Assembly: GCA_963761115.1 (NCBI GenBank)
Contig: CAVXFS010000006.1
Location: forward strand, 1 to 64,000
Source of the DNA: CAVXFS01 sp963761115
GTDB taxonomy: Bacteria; Pseudomonadota; Gammaproteobacteria; Burkholderiales; Gallionellaceae
Direction: 5' to 3'
DNA length: 64,000 nt
The stretch's first letter is position 1; every line of letters begins with the position of its first letter. A program made the translations under genes and the position numbers. This document shows, in pieces, positions 36,735 through 45,232 of this stretch. The notes beneath the pieces are model-generated. The model saw only the letters and a list, made by a program, of their open reading frames with translations. It searched no databases and was not told the DNA's origin.

Positions 36735-38350
36735 CTTGCATTCTCCTGACCTATCGGTTTGATCGATTCTTCCACCACCTTCGCGCCCAATTGCGCCTGC
36801 GCATCGCGCACGAACGCATCCTGCGCGATCGCTTTCGTCGCCGCCTGCTGGTGCGCCTGTTTTGCGCATTGCTCAAGGGCGGCGGGCGTGATCTCATTGC
36901 CGCCGCCAACCTTTACCTGCAAACTCACCGGCCTGGCGAAATATTTGGTCAGCGCCGCCTGTAATTTGTCGTGCGCGATCTTGTTGGACTGCAAATGCTT
37001 TTGCTGCGGTGAGAGATTCAGCGTCAGCCGTCCCTGGTCAAAGCTTTCCAGCGTGCTGTTTCTGGCCAGTTCCCTCGCCATGCCCTGCACGTTCAATTGC
37101 GCCATCAGCACACTCCAGTCCAACTGCGCAGGCGACTCCGTCACGCTCGCAGGCGCGTCGGATTGCTTTGGCACTGAAACTTCTTTGCGGCTGAGTGTAG
37201 CCGATGCCGGTGGCGCCGCCGCAGCCACCATCTCTCCCGCAGGCCTGGCTGTAACCGACATAGTCGCCGGCATGAACGCCAGCATGCGCATCAGCGTCAT
37301 GGTGAATCCCGCATATTCATCCGGCGCCAGGTCGATCTCGTTGCGCCCGTGAATGGCGATCTGGTAGAACAATTGCACGTCTTCCGCTGAATTGCCGTGC
37401 CAGTTCCAGCAGGCGCGTCGCGCTCCGGCTCGTCTTCGGCAATGGCGAGCGGCACCGTCTGCGCCAGCGCGATGCGATGCAGCAGCGTCGCCAGATCCTG
37501 CAAGGCAGGGTCGAACGCCAGGCTGCGCAACGCCATGTCGTCGGCGATACGCAGTAGCGCCCACGCCATCCCTTGCCAGCAGCATTTGCAGCAGATCGAA
37601 CAGGTAGCCCTGATCGATCGCGCCCAGCATGGTGCGCACCGTTGCTTCGTCCACCTTGCCATCAGAATAGGCGATCGCCTGATCCAGCAGGCTCAGTGCA
37701 TCGCGCATGCTGCCGGCGGCAGCGCGAGCCAGCAGCGCCAATGCGCCGTGCTCGAAAGACACGTCCTCCTGTTCCAGCACGTACTGCAAATGGGCCAGGA
37801 TCAGCGCGGGCGGCAATTGCTTCAGGTTGAACTGCAGGCAGCGCGACAGCACGGTGACCGGAATCTTCTGCGGATCGGTGGTGGCGAGGATGAACTTGAC
37901 ATGTGCGGGCGGCTCTTCCAGCGTCTTCAGCATCGCGTTGAACGCCGACTTCGACAGCATGTGCACTTCGTCGATGATGTACACCTTGAAGCGCCCGCTG
38001 GTCGGCGCATACAGCGCGCTTTCCAGCAGTTCGCGCATATTGTCGACCTGGGTATTGGATGCCGCGTCCAGTTCGATCAGGTCGACGAAACGTCCGCTGT
38101 CGATCTCGGTGCAGGCGCTGCACACGCCGCACGGCGTGGCGGTGATGCCGTTCACGCAATTCAGGGATTTGGCGAAGATGCGCGCGATGGTGGTCTTGCC
38201 CACGCCGCGCGTGCCGGTGAACAGATAGGCATGATGCAGGCGGTTCTGCGCCAGCGCATTGCTCAGCGCCTGCACGACGTGCTCCTGGCCAGCCAGTTGC
38301 GCGAAGGTCTTGGGACGCCATTTACGCGCCAGAACGGAAGATGCAGACAA
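36731..38350 (-). CDS. dnaX: DNA polymerase III subunits gamma/tau with an internal frameshifted segment
   Basis: Clamp-loader subunit. The AAA+ domain is intact: GTRGVGKTT, the zinc cysteines in CGVCSAC, DEVHMLSKSAFNAMLKTLEE, and ATTDPQKIP. Between about 37565 and 37390 the open frame gives an Ala/Arg-rich string with no family look, while the other two frames spell family sequence (LLRIADDMALRSLAFDPALQ, HRIALAQTVPLAIAEDEPER, RLLELARQFS). At least three one-base shifts that cancel out are needed. The tau-type C-terminus then continues normally. No slippery sequence for programmed frameshifting sits there. Confidence 0.9.
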   Translation of the reverse strand: MSASSVLARKWRPKTFAQLAGQEHVVQALSNALAQNRLHHAYLFTGTRGVGKTTIARIFAKSLNCVNGITATPCGVCSACTEIDSGRFVDLIELDAASNTQVDNMRELLESALYAPTSGRFKVYIIDEVHMLSKSAFNAMLKTLEEPPAHVKFILATTDPQKIPVTVLSRCLQFNLKQLPPALILAHLQYVLEQEDVSFEHGALALLARAAAGSMRDALSLLDQAIAYSDGKVDEATVRTMLGAIDQGYLFDLLQMLLARDGVGATAYRRRHGVAQPGVRPCLAGSGDAAASHRAGADGAARHCRRRAGARRACWNWHGNSAEDVQLFYQIAIHGRNEIDLAPDEYAGFTMTLMRMLAFMPATMSVTARPAGEMVAAAAPPASATLSRKEVSVPKQSDAPASVTESPAQLDWSVLMAQLNVQGMARELARNSTLESFDQGRLTLNLSPQQKHLQSNKIAHDKLQAALTKYFARPVSLQVKVGGGNEITPAALEQCAKQAHQQAATKAIAQDAFVRDAQAQLGAKVVEESIKPIGQENAR

Positions 38351-38390
38351 GGTTCATTTCCCAAATGGGGCACACGCCCCGCCAGAATAA

Positions 38391-38489
38391 GGAGGCGAGC
38401 CTTACCCCCGGCACTTGCAGTAATTAGCTGTGGCTGCTTCCTTCCGGACCTGACCAGTTTCACTACCCTGCAATGCGGGGAGACCCGCC
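38391..38489 (-). ncRNA. ffs: Signal recognition particle RNA (4.5S, small bacterial type)
   Basis: The minus strand contains the universally conserved apical loop segment GGTCAGGTCCGGAAGGAAGC (within 38436-38459). The flanks pair: GGCGGG at the 5' end (38489) with CTCGCC near 38394. The length of about 97-99 bases is that of gammaproteobacterial-type 4.5S RNA. It lies just upstream of dnaX, a typical location. Exact ends are approximate. Confidence 0.92.
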
Positions 38490-38796
38490 AAACTGTTGCA
38501 GGTGATGCATTCTCGGCATCACCCGTATCTTGTTAATTCAATGCCGAATCTTGTGGCTCATGCGAAAGCCGGGGTAGTTCACGGCAGACACGGCCCGAAT
38601 GATAAAGGATTTGGCCGGCAAAATCCACGCGATAACCGGTACCGGATGCGATTCAAACTGATAGCGGAGCATGGTCCGAGTACGTGACCCTGTCGGGGGC
38701 CGGCTTCCGCACCTGACAACATAAGTCTATATCGCGCAGGCGTTCCTATTCAAGACAAATCTATATTATTTATATGTTTATAGCAAACATCTCAAG
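38490..38796. other. Intergenic region upstream of the SRP RNA
   Basis: No gene is supported. It holds a hairpin (GGTGATGC 38501-38508 with GCATCACC 38516-38523), which may end glnD transcription, and an AT-rich stretch (about 38755-38795) just after glnD. Confidence 0.4.
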
Positions 38797-41334
38797 TTAA
38801 ATAATCTGTTTGAGCAAGTCTGCTCGCAATGATTCCTGTGCTTGCGGCTGCTTCAGCGAGGCGTCCCTGATCCAGAATGTGTCCTCTGCCCGAGCGCCCA
38901 GCGTATTAATTTTTGCATTCAGCAGGTTTACCTGGTGATTTGCCAGCACGCGGGCGATGGTCGCCAGCAGTCCGGGGCGATCACCCGCAACAATTGAAAG
39001 TTGATAGTCCCCTTTTTCATCCATGCGGAAGGAGACTTCCGGTGAAATCGGAAAATGTTTCAATTGCCGGCTGATGCGACCGCCATACAGGGCCGGTAGC
39101 GGATTGCCATCAATGATATGTTGGGTCAGTTCGAATTCGATGTAATTCATCACGTCGCGGTATGGAGTCCTGGTGTTGCCCGCATCCAGCACCAGAAAAG
39201 TATCCAGTGCATACCCAGGTCGAGTGGTATGTATCCTGGCTTCCATGATGTTGTACTGCATTCCCGCAAAAAAACTGCAGATGCGCGCAAACAGCAAGGG
39301 TTGATCCGGACTGTATACCATCACCTGCATCCCCTCGCCGACCCGACTCAGGCGCGCCTTGACCACCGGCGTTGAGCTGTCGGCGCGACGTGCCAGCAAT
39401 CGGGTATGCCAGGCGATCTCATCCGCCTCATGGCGCAGGAAATATTCATTGTCGAACTGAGCCCAAAGCTGCTCATAACTCTCGGGAGCGATCGCATACA
39501 GATTAAGCAACTCTTGTGCGCGGATGCGAATTTCGCCAATGCGGTCGGCAAACATGCCGTCAGCCATGAAACGCCGCGTCGAATTGAACAACTGCTCCAG
39601 CAATTTTGCCTTCCACGCATTCCATATTTTGGGGCTGGTGCCGCGAATATCTGCCACCGTAAGCAAATACAGCGCGACCAGATAACGGTCATTGGGAATG
39701 CCGGCGGCAAACGAGGCAATCACATCCTGGTCAGACAAATCCTGCTTTTGAGCGATCGAAGACATGCCAAGATGATGTTCGACCAACCATACGACCAGAT
39801 TGGTATCTTCGGCTGCCAGTCCATGCTGTCTGCAAAACCTGGCGGCATCGCTGCGCCCCTTGATCGAATGATCACCACCGCGCCCCTTGGCGATGTCGTG
39901 AAACAGGCCCGCCACGTACAATACTTCCGGACGAGCAAAATCCTTCATCAACCTGCTGCACAACGGATGCTCATGATCATGCTTTTCAAGCACGAAGCGG
40001 CGCAGATTACGCACCACCATCAGAATATGTTCGTCCACCGTATGCACATGGACCAGGTCATGCTGCATTTGACCCACGATGCGCCCGAACACAGGCAAAT
40101 ATCGCCCCAAAATCCCATTCTGGTTCATTCTGCGCAACGCATGAGTAATGCCCTGAGGCTGCCGCAGGATCTGCATGAACATTTCGCGATTGCGTGGATC
40201 GCGCCGGAACGCATTGTCTATCCTGTAACATGCACGCCAGAGCGCGCGCAGCGTCATAGCCGAGAATCCTTTCAACTCCTGATGCTGCTCCAGCAACAGG
40301 AAACATTCCAGTATCGCCGTCGGCTCCAGTTCGAATAACAGCTCATCTCGCGCTTCCAGCAAACCATCACGCGAGATAAAACGCTCATTGATCGGTTTTG
40401 CGGCAGCATTTACTTCAAACAGATGCGCCTGCAGGGTTCGCAACAGTACTTCATTGAACTGGCGCACCGCCTGTCGGGTGCGATAATAGCGCTGCATCAG
40501 GCGCTCACTGGCGCGGCGTGTCGCCGTTGCCTGGATATTCATCTGTTTCGCCAAAACATCCTGATAGTCAAACAACAGACGATCCTCGCGCCTGTGAGCG
40601 ATGTAATGCAGGCGAATGCGCAACAGTTGCAGCAGCGCTTCGTGGCGGGCGATGGCTCTGGCTTCCTTGTGTGTTATCACGCCTGACCGGGCCAGTTGTT
40701 CCCAGGTGTTTCCATAGCCACTGGCTCGGCTGATCCACAGCACAGTTTGCAGGTCGCGCAGCCCCCCGGGACTGTCCTTCAGGTTTGGCTCAAGGTTGTA
40801 GTCGGTCTCGATGAAGCGAGCGTGGCGCCTTTCCTGCTCCCGTACCTTGGCCAGATAGAAATCACGGCGGTCCAGTTGGCCTGACAAGGCATCGCGCATC
40901 GCGTCGAATAGCGCACGGTCCCCGGTGATCAGGCGCGCCTCCAGAAGGTTGGTCTGCACGGTCACGTCTGTAGATATAGCCAGACAATCTTCCACAGTAC
41001 GAATGCTGTGCCCCACTTCCAGGCCGATGTCCCACAGCACGCCAACAAGTTTCTGCAGCTCCTGCTGCAGGTCCGCATCCGGTTGTCTGGGTAGAAGGAT
41101 CAGCAGGTCGATATCGGATTTTGGAAACAGTTCACAGCGCCCGTATCCGCCCACTGCCACCAGTGCCAGTCCGGCAGGCATGGCAAGTTCATTCCACACC
41201 ATGCGTAGATGTTCATCCACCAGTCTGGTGTGGGCATGCAGTTGGCGCCTGGGTTGCGGATGCGCAACGAAATCCTGCTCCAGAGCCAGTCTTGCCGCGC
41301 TCAAACTCTGGCGGATTTCAGCCGGGCTGATCAC
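38797..41334 (-). CDS. glnD: Bifunctional PII uridylyltransferase / uridylyl-removing enzyme
   Basis: 845 residues that modify the nitrogen-signalling PII protein according to glutamine. Nucleotidyltransferase motif GGYGRCELFPKSDIDLLIL near residues 62-80, an HD domain with FHDIAKGRGGDHS, and two C-terminal ACT domains (from about 690) for glutamine sensing. The start codon is GTG at 41334, five bases from the map stop, so map-glnD form an operon. Confidence 0.96.
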   Translation of the reverse strand: MISPAEIRQSLSAARLALEQDFVAHPQPRRQLHAHTRLVDEHLRMVWNELAMPAGLALVAVGGYGRCELFPKSDIDLLILLPRQPDADLQQELQKLVGVLWDIGLEVGHSIRTVEDCLAISTDVTVQTNLLEARLITGDRALFDAMRDALSGQLDRRDFYLAKVREQERRHARFIETDYNLEPNLKDSPGGLRDLQTVLWISRASGYGNTWEQLARSGVITHKEARAIARHEALLQLLRIRLHYIAHRREDRLLFDYQDVLAKQMNIQATATRRASERLMQRYYRTRQAVRQFNEVLLRTLQAHLFEVNAAAKPINERFISRDGLLEARDELLFELEPTAILECFLLLEQHQELKGFSAMTLRALWRACYRIDNAFRRDPRNREMFMQILRQPQGITHALRRMNQNGILGRYLPVFGRIVGQMQHDLVHVHTVDEHILMVVRNLRRFVLEKHDHEHPLCSRLMKDFARPEVLYVAGLFHDIAKGRGGDHSIKGRSDAARFCRQHGLAAEDTNLVVWLVEHHLGMSSIAQKQDLSDQDVIASFAAGIPNDRYLVALYLLTVADIRGTSPKIWNAWKAKLLEQLFNSTRRFMADGMFADRIGEIRIRAQELLNLYAIAPESYEQLWAQFDNEYFLRHEADEIAWHTRLLARRADSSTPVVKARLSRVGEGMQVMVYSPDQPLLFARICSFFAGMQYNIMEARIHTTRPGYALDTFLVLDAGNTRTPYRDVMNYIEFELTQHIIDGNPLPALYGGRISRQLKHFPISPEVSFRMDEKGDYQLSIVAGDRPGLLATIARVLANHQVNLLNAKINTLGARAEDTFWIRDASLKQPQAQESLRADLLKQII

Positions 41335-41339
41335 GGGTT

Positions 41340-42134
41340 CTAGATGGCCGGCGGGGGCGGCGAACCGGCAGAAGTGGTCAATACTTCATAACCGCTGTCG
41401 GTGACCAGCACGGTGTGTTCCCATTGTGCCGACAAGGAATGATCCTTGGTAACGATAGTCCAACCATCGCCCAGCTGCTTGATGCCGGATTTGCCGGCAT
41501 TGATCATCGGCTCGATGGTGAAGATCATGCCAGTTTCCAGTTTCAGGCCGTATCCGGCTTTGCCGTAATGCAGAACTTGCGGTTCCTCGTGAAAATTCAT
41601 GCCGATGCCGTGGCCGCAGAATTCACGCACCACGCTGTAACCAAGTCCTTCAGCGTAGCGCTGGATCGCATTGCCAATATCACCCATATGCGCCCCCGCC
41701 TTGACTTCGCGAATACCCAGCCACATTGCCTGGTAAGTACTCTCACACAAGCGCCTGGCCTGGATCGACGGCTCGCCGACATAGAACATGCGGCTGCTAT
41801 CGCCATGCCAGCCATCCTTGATCGGGGTGACATCAATATTGACTATGTCTCCATTCTTGAGTTTCTTGTCACTAGGCACACCGTGGCAAACCTGATGGTT
41901 TATCGACGTGCAAATGGACTTCGGATAGGGTGTATGTCCCTTGGGCGCGTAATGGAGCGGAGCAGAAATGGCTCCCTGAACATCTACCGTGTAATCGTGG
42001 CACAACTTGTCCAATTCATCGGTTGTAATACCGGGACGAACGAAGGGCGTGATGTAATCCAGCAACTCACTGGCCAGACGGCCGGCAACACGCATTTTTT
42101 CGATTTCCTGCGGGGATTTGATACTTACTGGCAT
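41340..42134 (-). CDS. map: Methionine aminopeptidase, type I
   Basis: 264 residues. Removes the initiator methionine from new proteins. Metal ligands are visible in NIDVTPIKDGWHGDSSRMF (two Asp), in CGHGIG (His), and the two Glu in FTIEPM and QWEHTVLV. The N-terminus MPVSIKSPQEIEKMRVAGRL is typical. A Pro/Ala C-terminal tail (SAGSPPPPAI) is slightly longer than usual. Confidence 0.96.
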   Translation of the reverse strand: MPVSIKSPQEIEKMRVAGRLASELLDYITPFVRPGITTDELDKLCHDYTVDVQGAISAPLHYAPKGHTPYPKSICTSINHQVCHGVPSDKKLKNGDIVNIDVTPIKDGWHGDSSRMFYVGEPSIQARRLCESTYQAMWLGIREVKAGAHMGDIGNAIQRYAEGLGYSVVREFCGHGIGMNFHEEPQVLHYGKAGYGLKLETGMIFTIEPMINAGKSGIKQLGDGWTIVTKDHSLSAQWEHTVLVTDSGYEVLTTSAGSPPPPAI

Positions 42135-42231
42135 GTTAACTGTTTTAGTCAGGTATTAAGCGGCTAGGATAGAGGATAGCCGCAACCAGCACAATACTGA
42201 ATGTGATTTCCCCGCAATAGTTGCCAAAGAA

Positions 42232-42255
42232 AAACGGCAGGTTAACCTGCCGTTT
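42232..42255 (-). terminator. Intrinsic terminator of the sulfur operon
   Basis: A perfect 24-base palindrome with arms AAACGGCAGGTT and AACCTGCCGTTT lies just beyond the DUF1641-like stop. On the minus strand it is followed by a T-rich run (TTTTTCTTT), the form of a Rho-independent terminator for the dsrE-tusA-sqr-DUF1641 transcript. Confidence 0.8.
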
Positions 42256-42278
42256 GAATGGGTCACGACAATTCCCCG

Positions 42279-43073
42279 TCATTTTTGCTTGGCACAATGT
42301 TCCTGCATCTGTTCACTCATGTTCAGCAGGAATTGCAGCGAGCGAGCGGTCTTTTCGTCCGTCAATAACTTCCACATGCCGCCGATACCGCCTGCCACCT
42401 GTTGTGACTGGCTCTTGCTCGCCGCGCTTTCCAGGCAACCCAGCATCCCGGTCACCATCTCCATGCGTTCCAGCAATTGCGGCAGCGTGGTGGCGATGCG
42501 CTCCAGCGCGCCGGTGGATTCGAGATGCTCCAACATCTCCACCAGCCGCCCCGCGCCGCCGCGGTTGAGCCGGTCCAGCAGGGACAGCCCCTCGCCCACG
42601 GTCTCCGCCAGGCGCCCGACCATCTCATCGGTCAACGCATCCTGGGCCGAACTGTAAACCCTGGCCAGTTGCGACAACCGTTCCAGGTCGCCGTCGGCAG
42701 CCATGCGCGAAATGATCGGCAAGGCCTTTTCCAGGCCGGAGCGGTTCACCTGGTCGAGCAGACTGAGGCCGCCACCCACCGCCTCGGTAAGACGGCCCAC
42801 CATTTCGTCGGTCAGCGCATCCTGCGATGCATGATAGACACGGGCGAGTTGAGACAGCCGTTCCAGATCGCCGTTGTTTACCATTTCTGCCAGCGCCGGG
42901 ATCGCCTTGCTCAGGCCTGCGCGCCCGGCCTTGTCCACCAGATCGAGCGCTTCGGCTGCAGAGCCGGCGAGGCGGCCGACCATTTCGTCGGTCATCGAAT
43001 CACGCGCTGCCGAGATCACCCGGTCCAGTTCGTGCCGCACCACAGCCCCTTCATCCTTGGTCTCAGTATTCAT
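42279..43073 (-). CDS. DUF1641-like protein made of three exact-length 60-residue repeats
   Basis: 264 residues, largely helical, hydrophilic and without signal peptide. The motif TDEMVGRL recurs at 28-35, 88-95 and 148-155, and the units are exactly 60 residues apart; LERLSQLARVY ends the first two. The tail after residue 200 differs and ends in LNMSEQMQEHCAKQK. DUF1641 proteins often accompany sulfide:quinone oxidoreductases or formate dehydrogenases, and here the gene follows sqr with a 12-base gap. Its role is unknown; a scaffold or partner for the oxidoreductase is a guess. Confidence 0.75.
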   Translation of the reverse strand: MNTETKDEGAVVRHELDRVISAARDSMTDEMVGRLAGSAAEALDLVDKAGRAGLSKAIPALAEMVNNGDLERLSQLARVYHASQDALTDEMVGRLTEAVGGGLSLLDQVNRSGLEKALPIISRMAADGDLERLSQLARVYSSAQDALTDEMVGRLAETVGEGLSLLDRLNRGGAGRLVEMLEHLESTGALERIATTLPQLLERMEMVTGMLGCLESAASKSQSQQVAGGIGGMWKLLTDEKTARSLQFLLNMSEQMQEHCAKQK

Positions 43074-43085
43074 GGCATCCTCCGC

Positions 43086-44219
43086 TTACAGGAGTCCGCG
43101 CGCGGATATCCAGTACAGTTTGTTGTAGGCCATCTTGAACCAGTGCACTGCCTTGGTCGGTGCCTTGGGGTCCGGCGGATTCTGGTAATTGAACATCGCG
43201 TAGGTCGCGCGGTCCTTGCCGGCCTCGATGAAGCAGAACACCTTGCCATCGTATTCGCGTACCGGCATGCCCATCTTGACCATCGCAGCAATATTCTCGC
43301 CCAGCGCATCGGCCTCGAAGTGCGCGGTCGAGCCGGCCTTGCTGATCGGAATGTTGGTGGTATCGCCGAGCACGAACACATTGTCGCGACCTTCCATGTT
43401 CAGCTTGGTGCGATTGGTCGGGATCCAGCCGTTCTGGCCGAGACCGTTCTTCTCGATCACTTCCATGCCCTTGTGCGCAGGGATGGTGATCAGCAGGTCA
43501 TACTTGATCTCGACGCCCTCTTCGCTGCGCAGCACCTTGTTGCCGGCATCCACTTCCTTGATGTTGAAGAAGGTGTCGTACTTGATGCCGAGCTGGTCCA
43601 TTTCCGGCGCCGCCCACTTGGCGACGTTCTCCAGGCTGTGCACACGGCCGATCGGGTAGGTGTAATGCAGTTGCACCTTGTCCAGCATGCCGCGATCCTT
43701 GAAATAGTCGTGCAGCATGAAGGTGATTTCCAGCGGCGCCATCGGACACTTGTGCGGCACGCCAACGGTGATCACCACCTTGCCGCCCTCGAACGATTGC
43801 AGTGTCTTGAACATCTTCAGTGCAGTCTCTTCGGTGTAGAAGGTCTCCGCTCCCTCGACCATGCCTGGAACACCTTCCGGGAACATGCGCGAACCGGTAG
43901 CGATGACCAGCAGATCGTAATCATAGGTCTTGCCGCTCTTGGTCTTTACCTGCTTGTTGTCGAGCATGAATTCCTCGACCGGGTCAACGTGGAAATTGAT
44001 GCTCGATTCGAGCAGGCCGGCCTGGTCGCGATACAACTCATCGGGAGTGATGCGCCCAACCGCCAGGTAGAGCAAGCCGGGTTGGTACATATGCTTTTCG
44101 GAAGCCGACAGCATCGTGATGCGCGCCTTGCCGCTCTTCAGTTCATTCGTCAGGCGCCGCGCCAGGTTGTTCGCCAGGATCGTGCCGCCCATGCCACCAC
44201 CAATGATCAGGATCTTCAT
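43086..44219 (-). CDS. Sulfide:quinone oxidoreductase-like flavoprotein
   Basis: 377 residues of the FAD/NAD-linked SQR/FCC family. It has the N-terminal FAD motif IIGGGMGGTILANNLARRL, the mid ATGSRMFPEGVPG motif and GDTTNIPISKAGSTAH near the C-terminus. Redox cysteines are C158 (GVPHKCPMAP) and C329 (GKVFCFIEAG); the third Cys of classic type I enzymes, near 125, is absent, so this resembles the two-cysteine SQR types. It is predicted to be a peripheral inner-membrane protein. Neighbours dsrE-like, tusA-like and DUF1641 support sulfur oxidation. Confidence 0.88.
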   Translation of the reverse strand: MKILIIGGGMGGTILANNLARRLTNELKSGKARITMLSASEKHMYQPGLLYLAVGRITPDELYRDQAGLLESSINFHVDPVEEFMLDNKQVKTKSGKTYDYDLLVIATGSRMFPEGVPGMVEGAETFYTEETALKMFKTLQSFEGGKVVITVGVPHKCPMAPLEITFMLHDYFKDRGMLDKVQLHYTYPIGRVHSLENVAKWAAPEMDQLGIKYDTFFNIKEVDAGNKVLRSEEGVEIKYDLLITIPAHKGMEVIEKNGLGQNGWIPTNRTKLNMEGRDNVFVLGDTTNIPISKAGSTAHFEADALGENIAAMVKMGMPVREYDGKVFCFIEAGKDRATYAMFNYQNPPDPKAPTKAVHWFKMAYNKLYWISARGLL

Positions 44220-44259
44220 GATTCCCCTCCCTTAAGTTTCAGACAAGCCTACGATTGTG

Positions 44260-44490
44260 CTACTTTGATTTGCGCATCGTGATATGCCACACGCCATCCG
44301 CCTCGGTCGTCGCGATATATTCGTGCCCGACCTTGTTGAGCCATTCCGGAATGTCCGCTGCCGAACCCTTGTCGGTTGACAGTACCTCCAGTTCATCGCC
44401 GACCTGGGATGACTTCAGCGCCGCAATCAACTCCATCAGTGGCCCGGGACAAAAACTTCCGCGTCCATCAACGATCTTTTTCTCCGCCAT
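44260..44490 (-). CDS. TusA/SirA-family sulfur carrier
   Basis: 76-residue protein with the family motif CPGPLMELI: C14 is the persulfide carrier in GRGSFCPGPL, followed by a compact alpha-beta fold ending with HITMRKSK. TusA proteins carry sulfur to other proteins; in sulfur oxidisers they work with DsrE and rhodanese. It lies 19 bases after the dsrE-like gene and 40 before sqr, in one minus-strand operon. Confidence 0.92.
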   Translation of the reverse strand: MAEKKIVDGRGSFCPGPLMELIAALKSSQVGDELEVLSTDKGSAADIPEWLNKVGHEYIATTEADGVWHITMRKSK

Positions 44491-44509
44491 TTTAAATTAT
44501 CTCCATCGA

Positions 44510-44902
44510 TCAAAAAGTCCAGATTTGTCCGTTGTTGGCGTCGTGAAGAAACTTGGTCAGCCCGGTTGCATTTTCCAGGTAATCTTCGAGGCCGTTCTGT
44601 TCGATGCCAAGTACATCCATTGCCATCGAACACGGATAAATTTTTGCATCGCCCAGTTCGACTGCCTGTTCAAACAGGATCTTGAACTCGGGAACATTCT
44701 TGCTGGCCATCAACGCTCCCATTGCACCCTCGTGCGGCGCCTTGTCGGTGTTGCCCTTGGCAAAATAGGGCAAGGCATTCATTGACAGGAATACCATCAC
44801 GTCCTGGCCGCTCACCGCACCGACCGACGCCACCATTGCCGCCATCTGCAAGCGTTCAAGGGAACCCGAAACGACCACAACGCAAAGCTTGCTGGTTGTC
44901 AT
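44510..44902 (-). CDS. DsrE-family sulfur-relay protein
   Basis: 130 residues with the DsrE/DsrF fold pattern LCVVVVSGSLERLQMAAMVA. A single mid-to-late cysteine, C91 in KIYPCSMAMDVLG, fits the DsrE2 position for persulfide transfer; C7 is the other. No transmembrane span, so the cytoplasmic form. First gene of the operon before tusA-like, sqr and DUF1641, so it is a probable partner of the TusA-like carrier. Confidence 0.88.
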   Translation of the reverse strand: MTTSKLCVVVVSGSLERLQMAAMVASVGAVSGQDVMVFLSMNALPYFAKGNTDKAPHEGAMGALMASKNVPEFKILFEQAVELGDAKIYPCSMAMDVLGIEQNGLEDYLENATGLTKFLHDANNGQIWTF

Positions 44903-45232
44903 CTGTAAACTCCATTCAATATGCTGGATTCAATGATTGTAAAAACTGGTGGGAAACCAACAAACTCCCGAATGCCATCTAATACCGGATGCTACTCCAG
45001 CGAATAACAAGCCGCAATAACCCTGACAGATATCTGATCGCATAGCGAACTATCAGCAGGAACAACGTCTTGGTTGTATGATGTTTTCAATAAATGCTGG
45101 CCAATACCCGAATTTTTTAGTCATACTTTTAGGTCGTGAATCTTGAATTGGCCAAACCAAATATATGCGATTGCCCGGTTGTTCCTCTGATTTGTGCAAG
45201 AATTCGACAATTGACAAAGAGCAGGGATAGGA
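44903..45232. other. Intergenic region between the sulfur operon and the GspE-like gene
   Basis: No gene is supported over 330 bases. It must hold the promoters of the divergent dsrE-like and gspE-like genes. AT-rich stretches lie near 45080-45130; I could not assign -10/-35 boxes with confidence. Confidence 0.4.

Noticed and set aside
36731..38350. Programmed ribosomal frameshifting in dnaX
   Set aside because: No A-rich slippery sequence with a following hairpin at the shift positions; three separate shifts that cancel point to sequence error.
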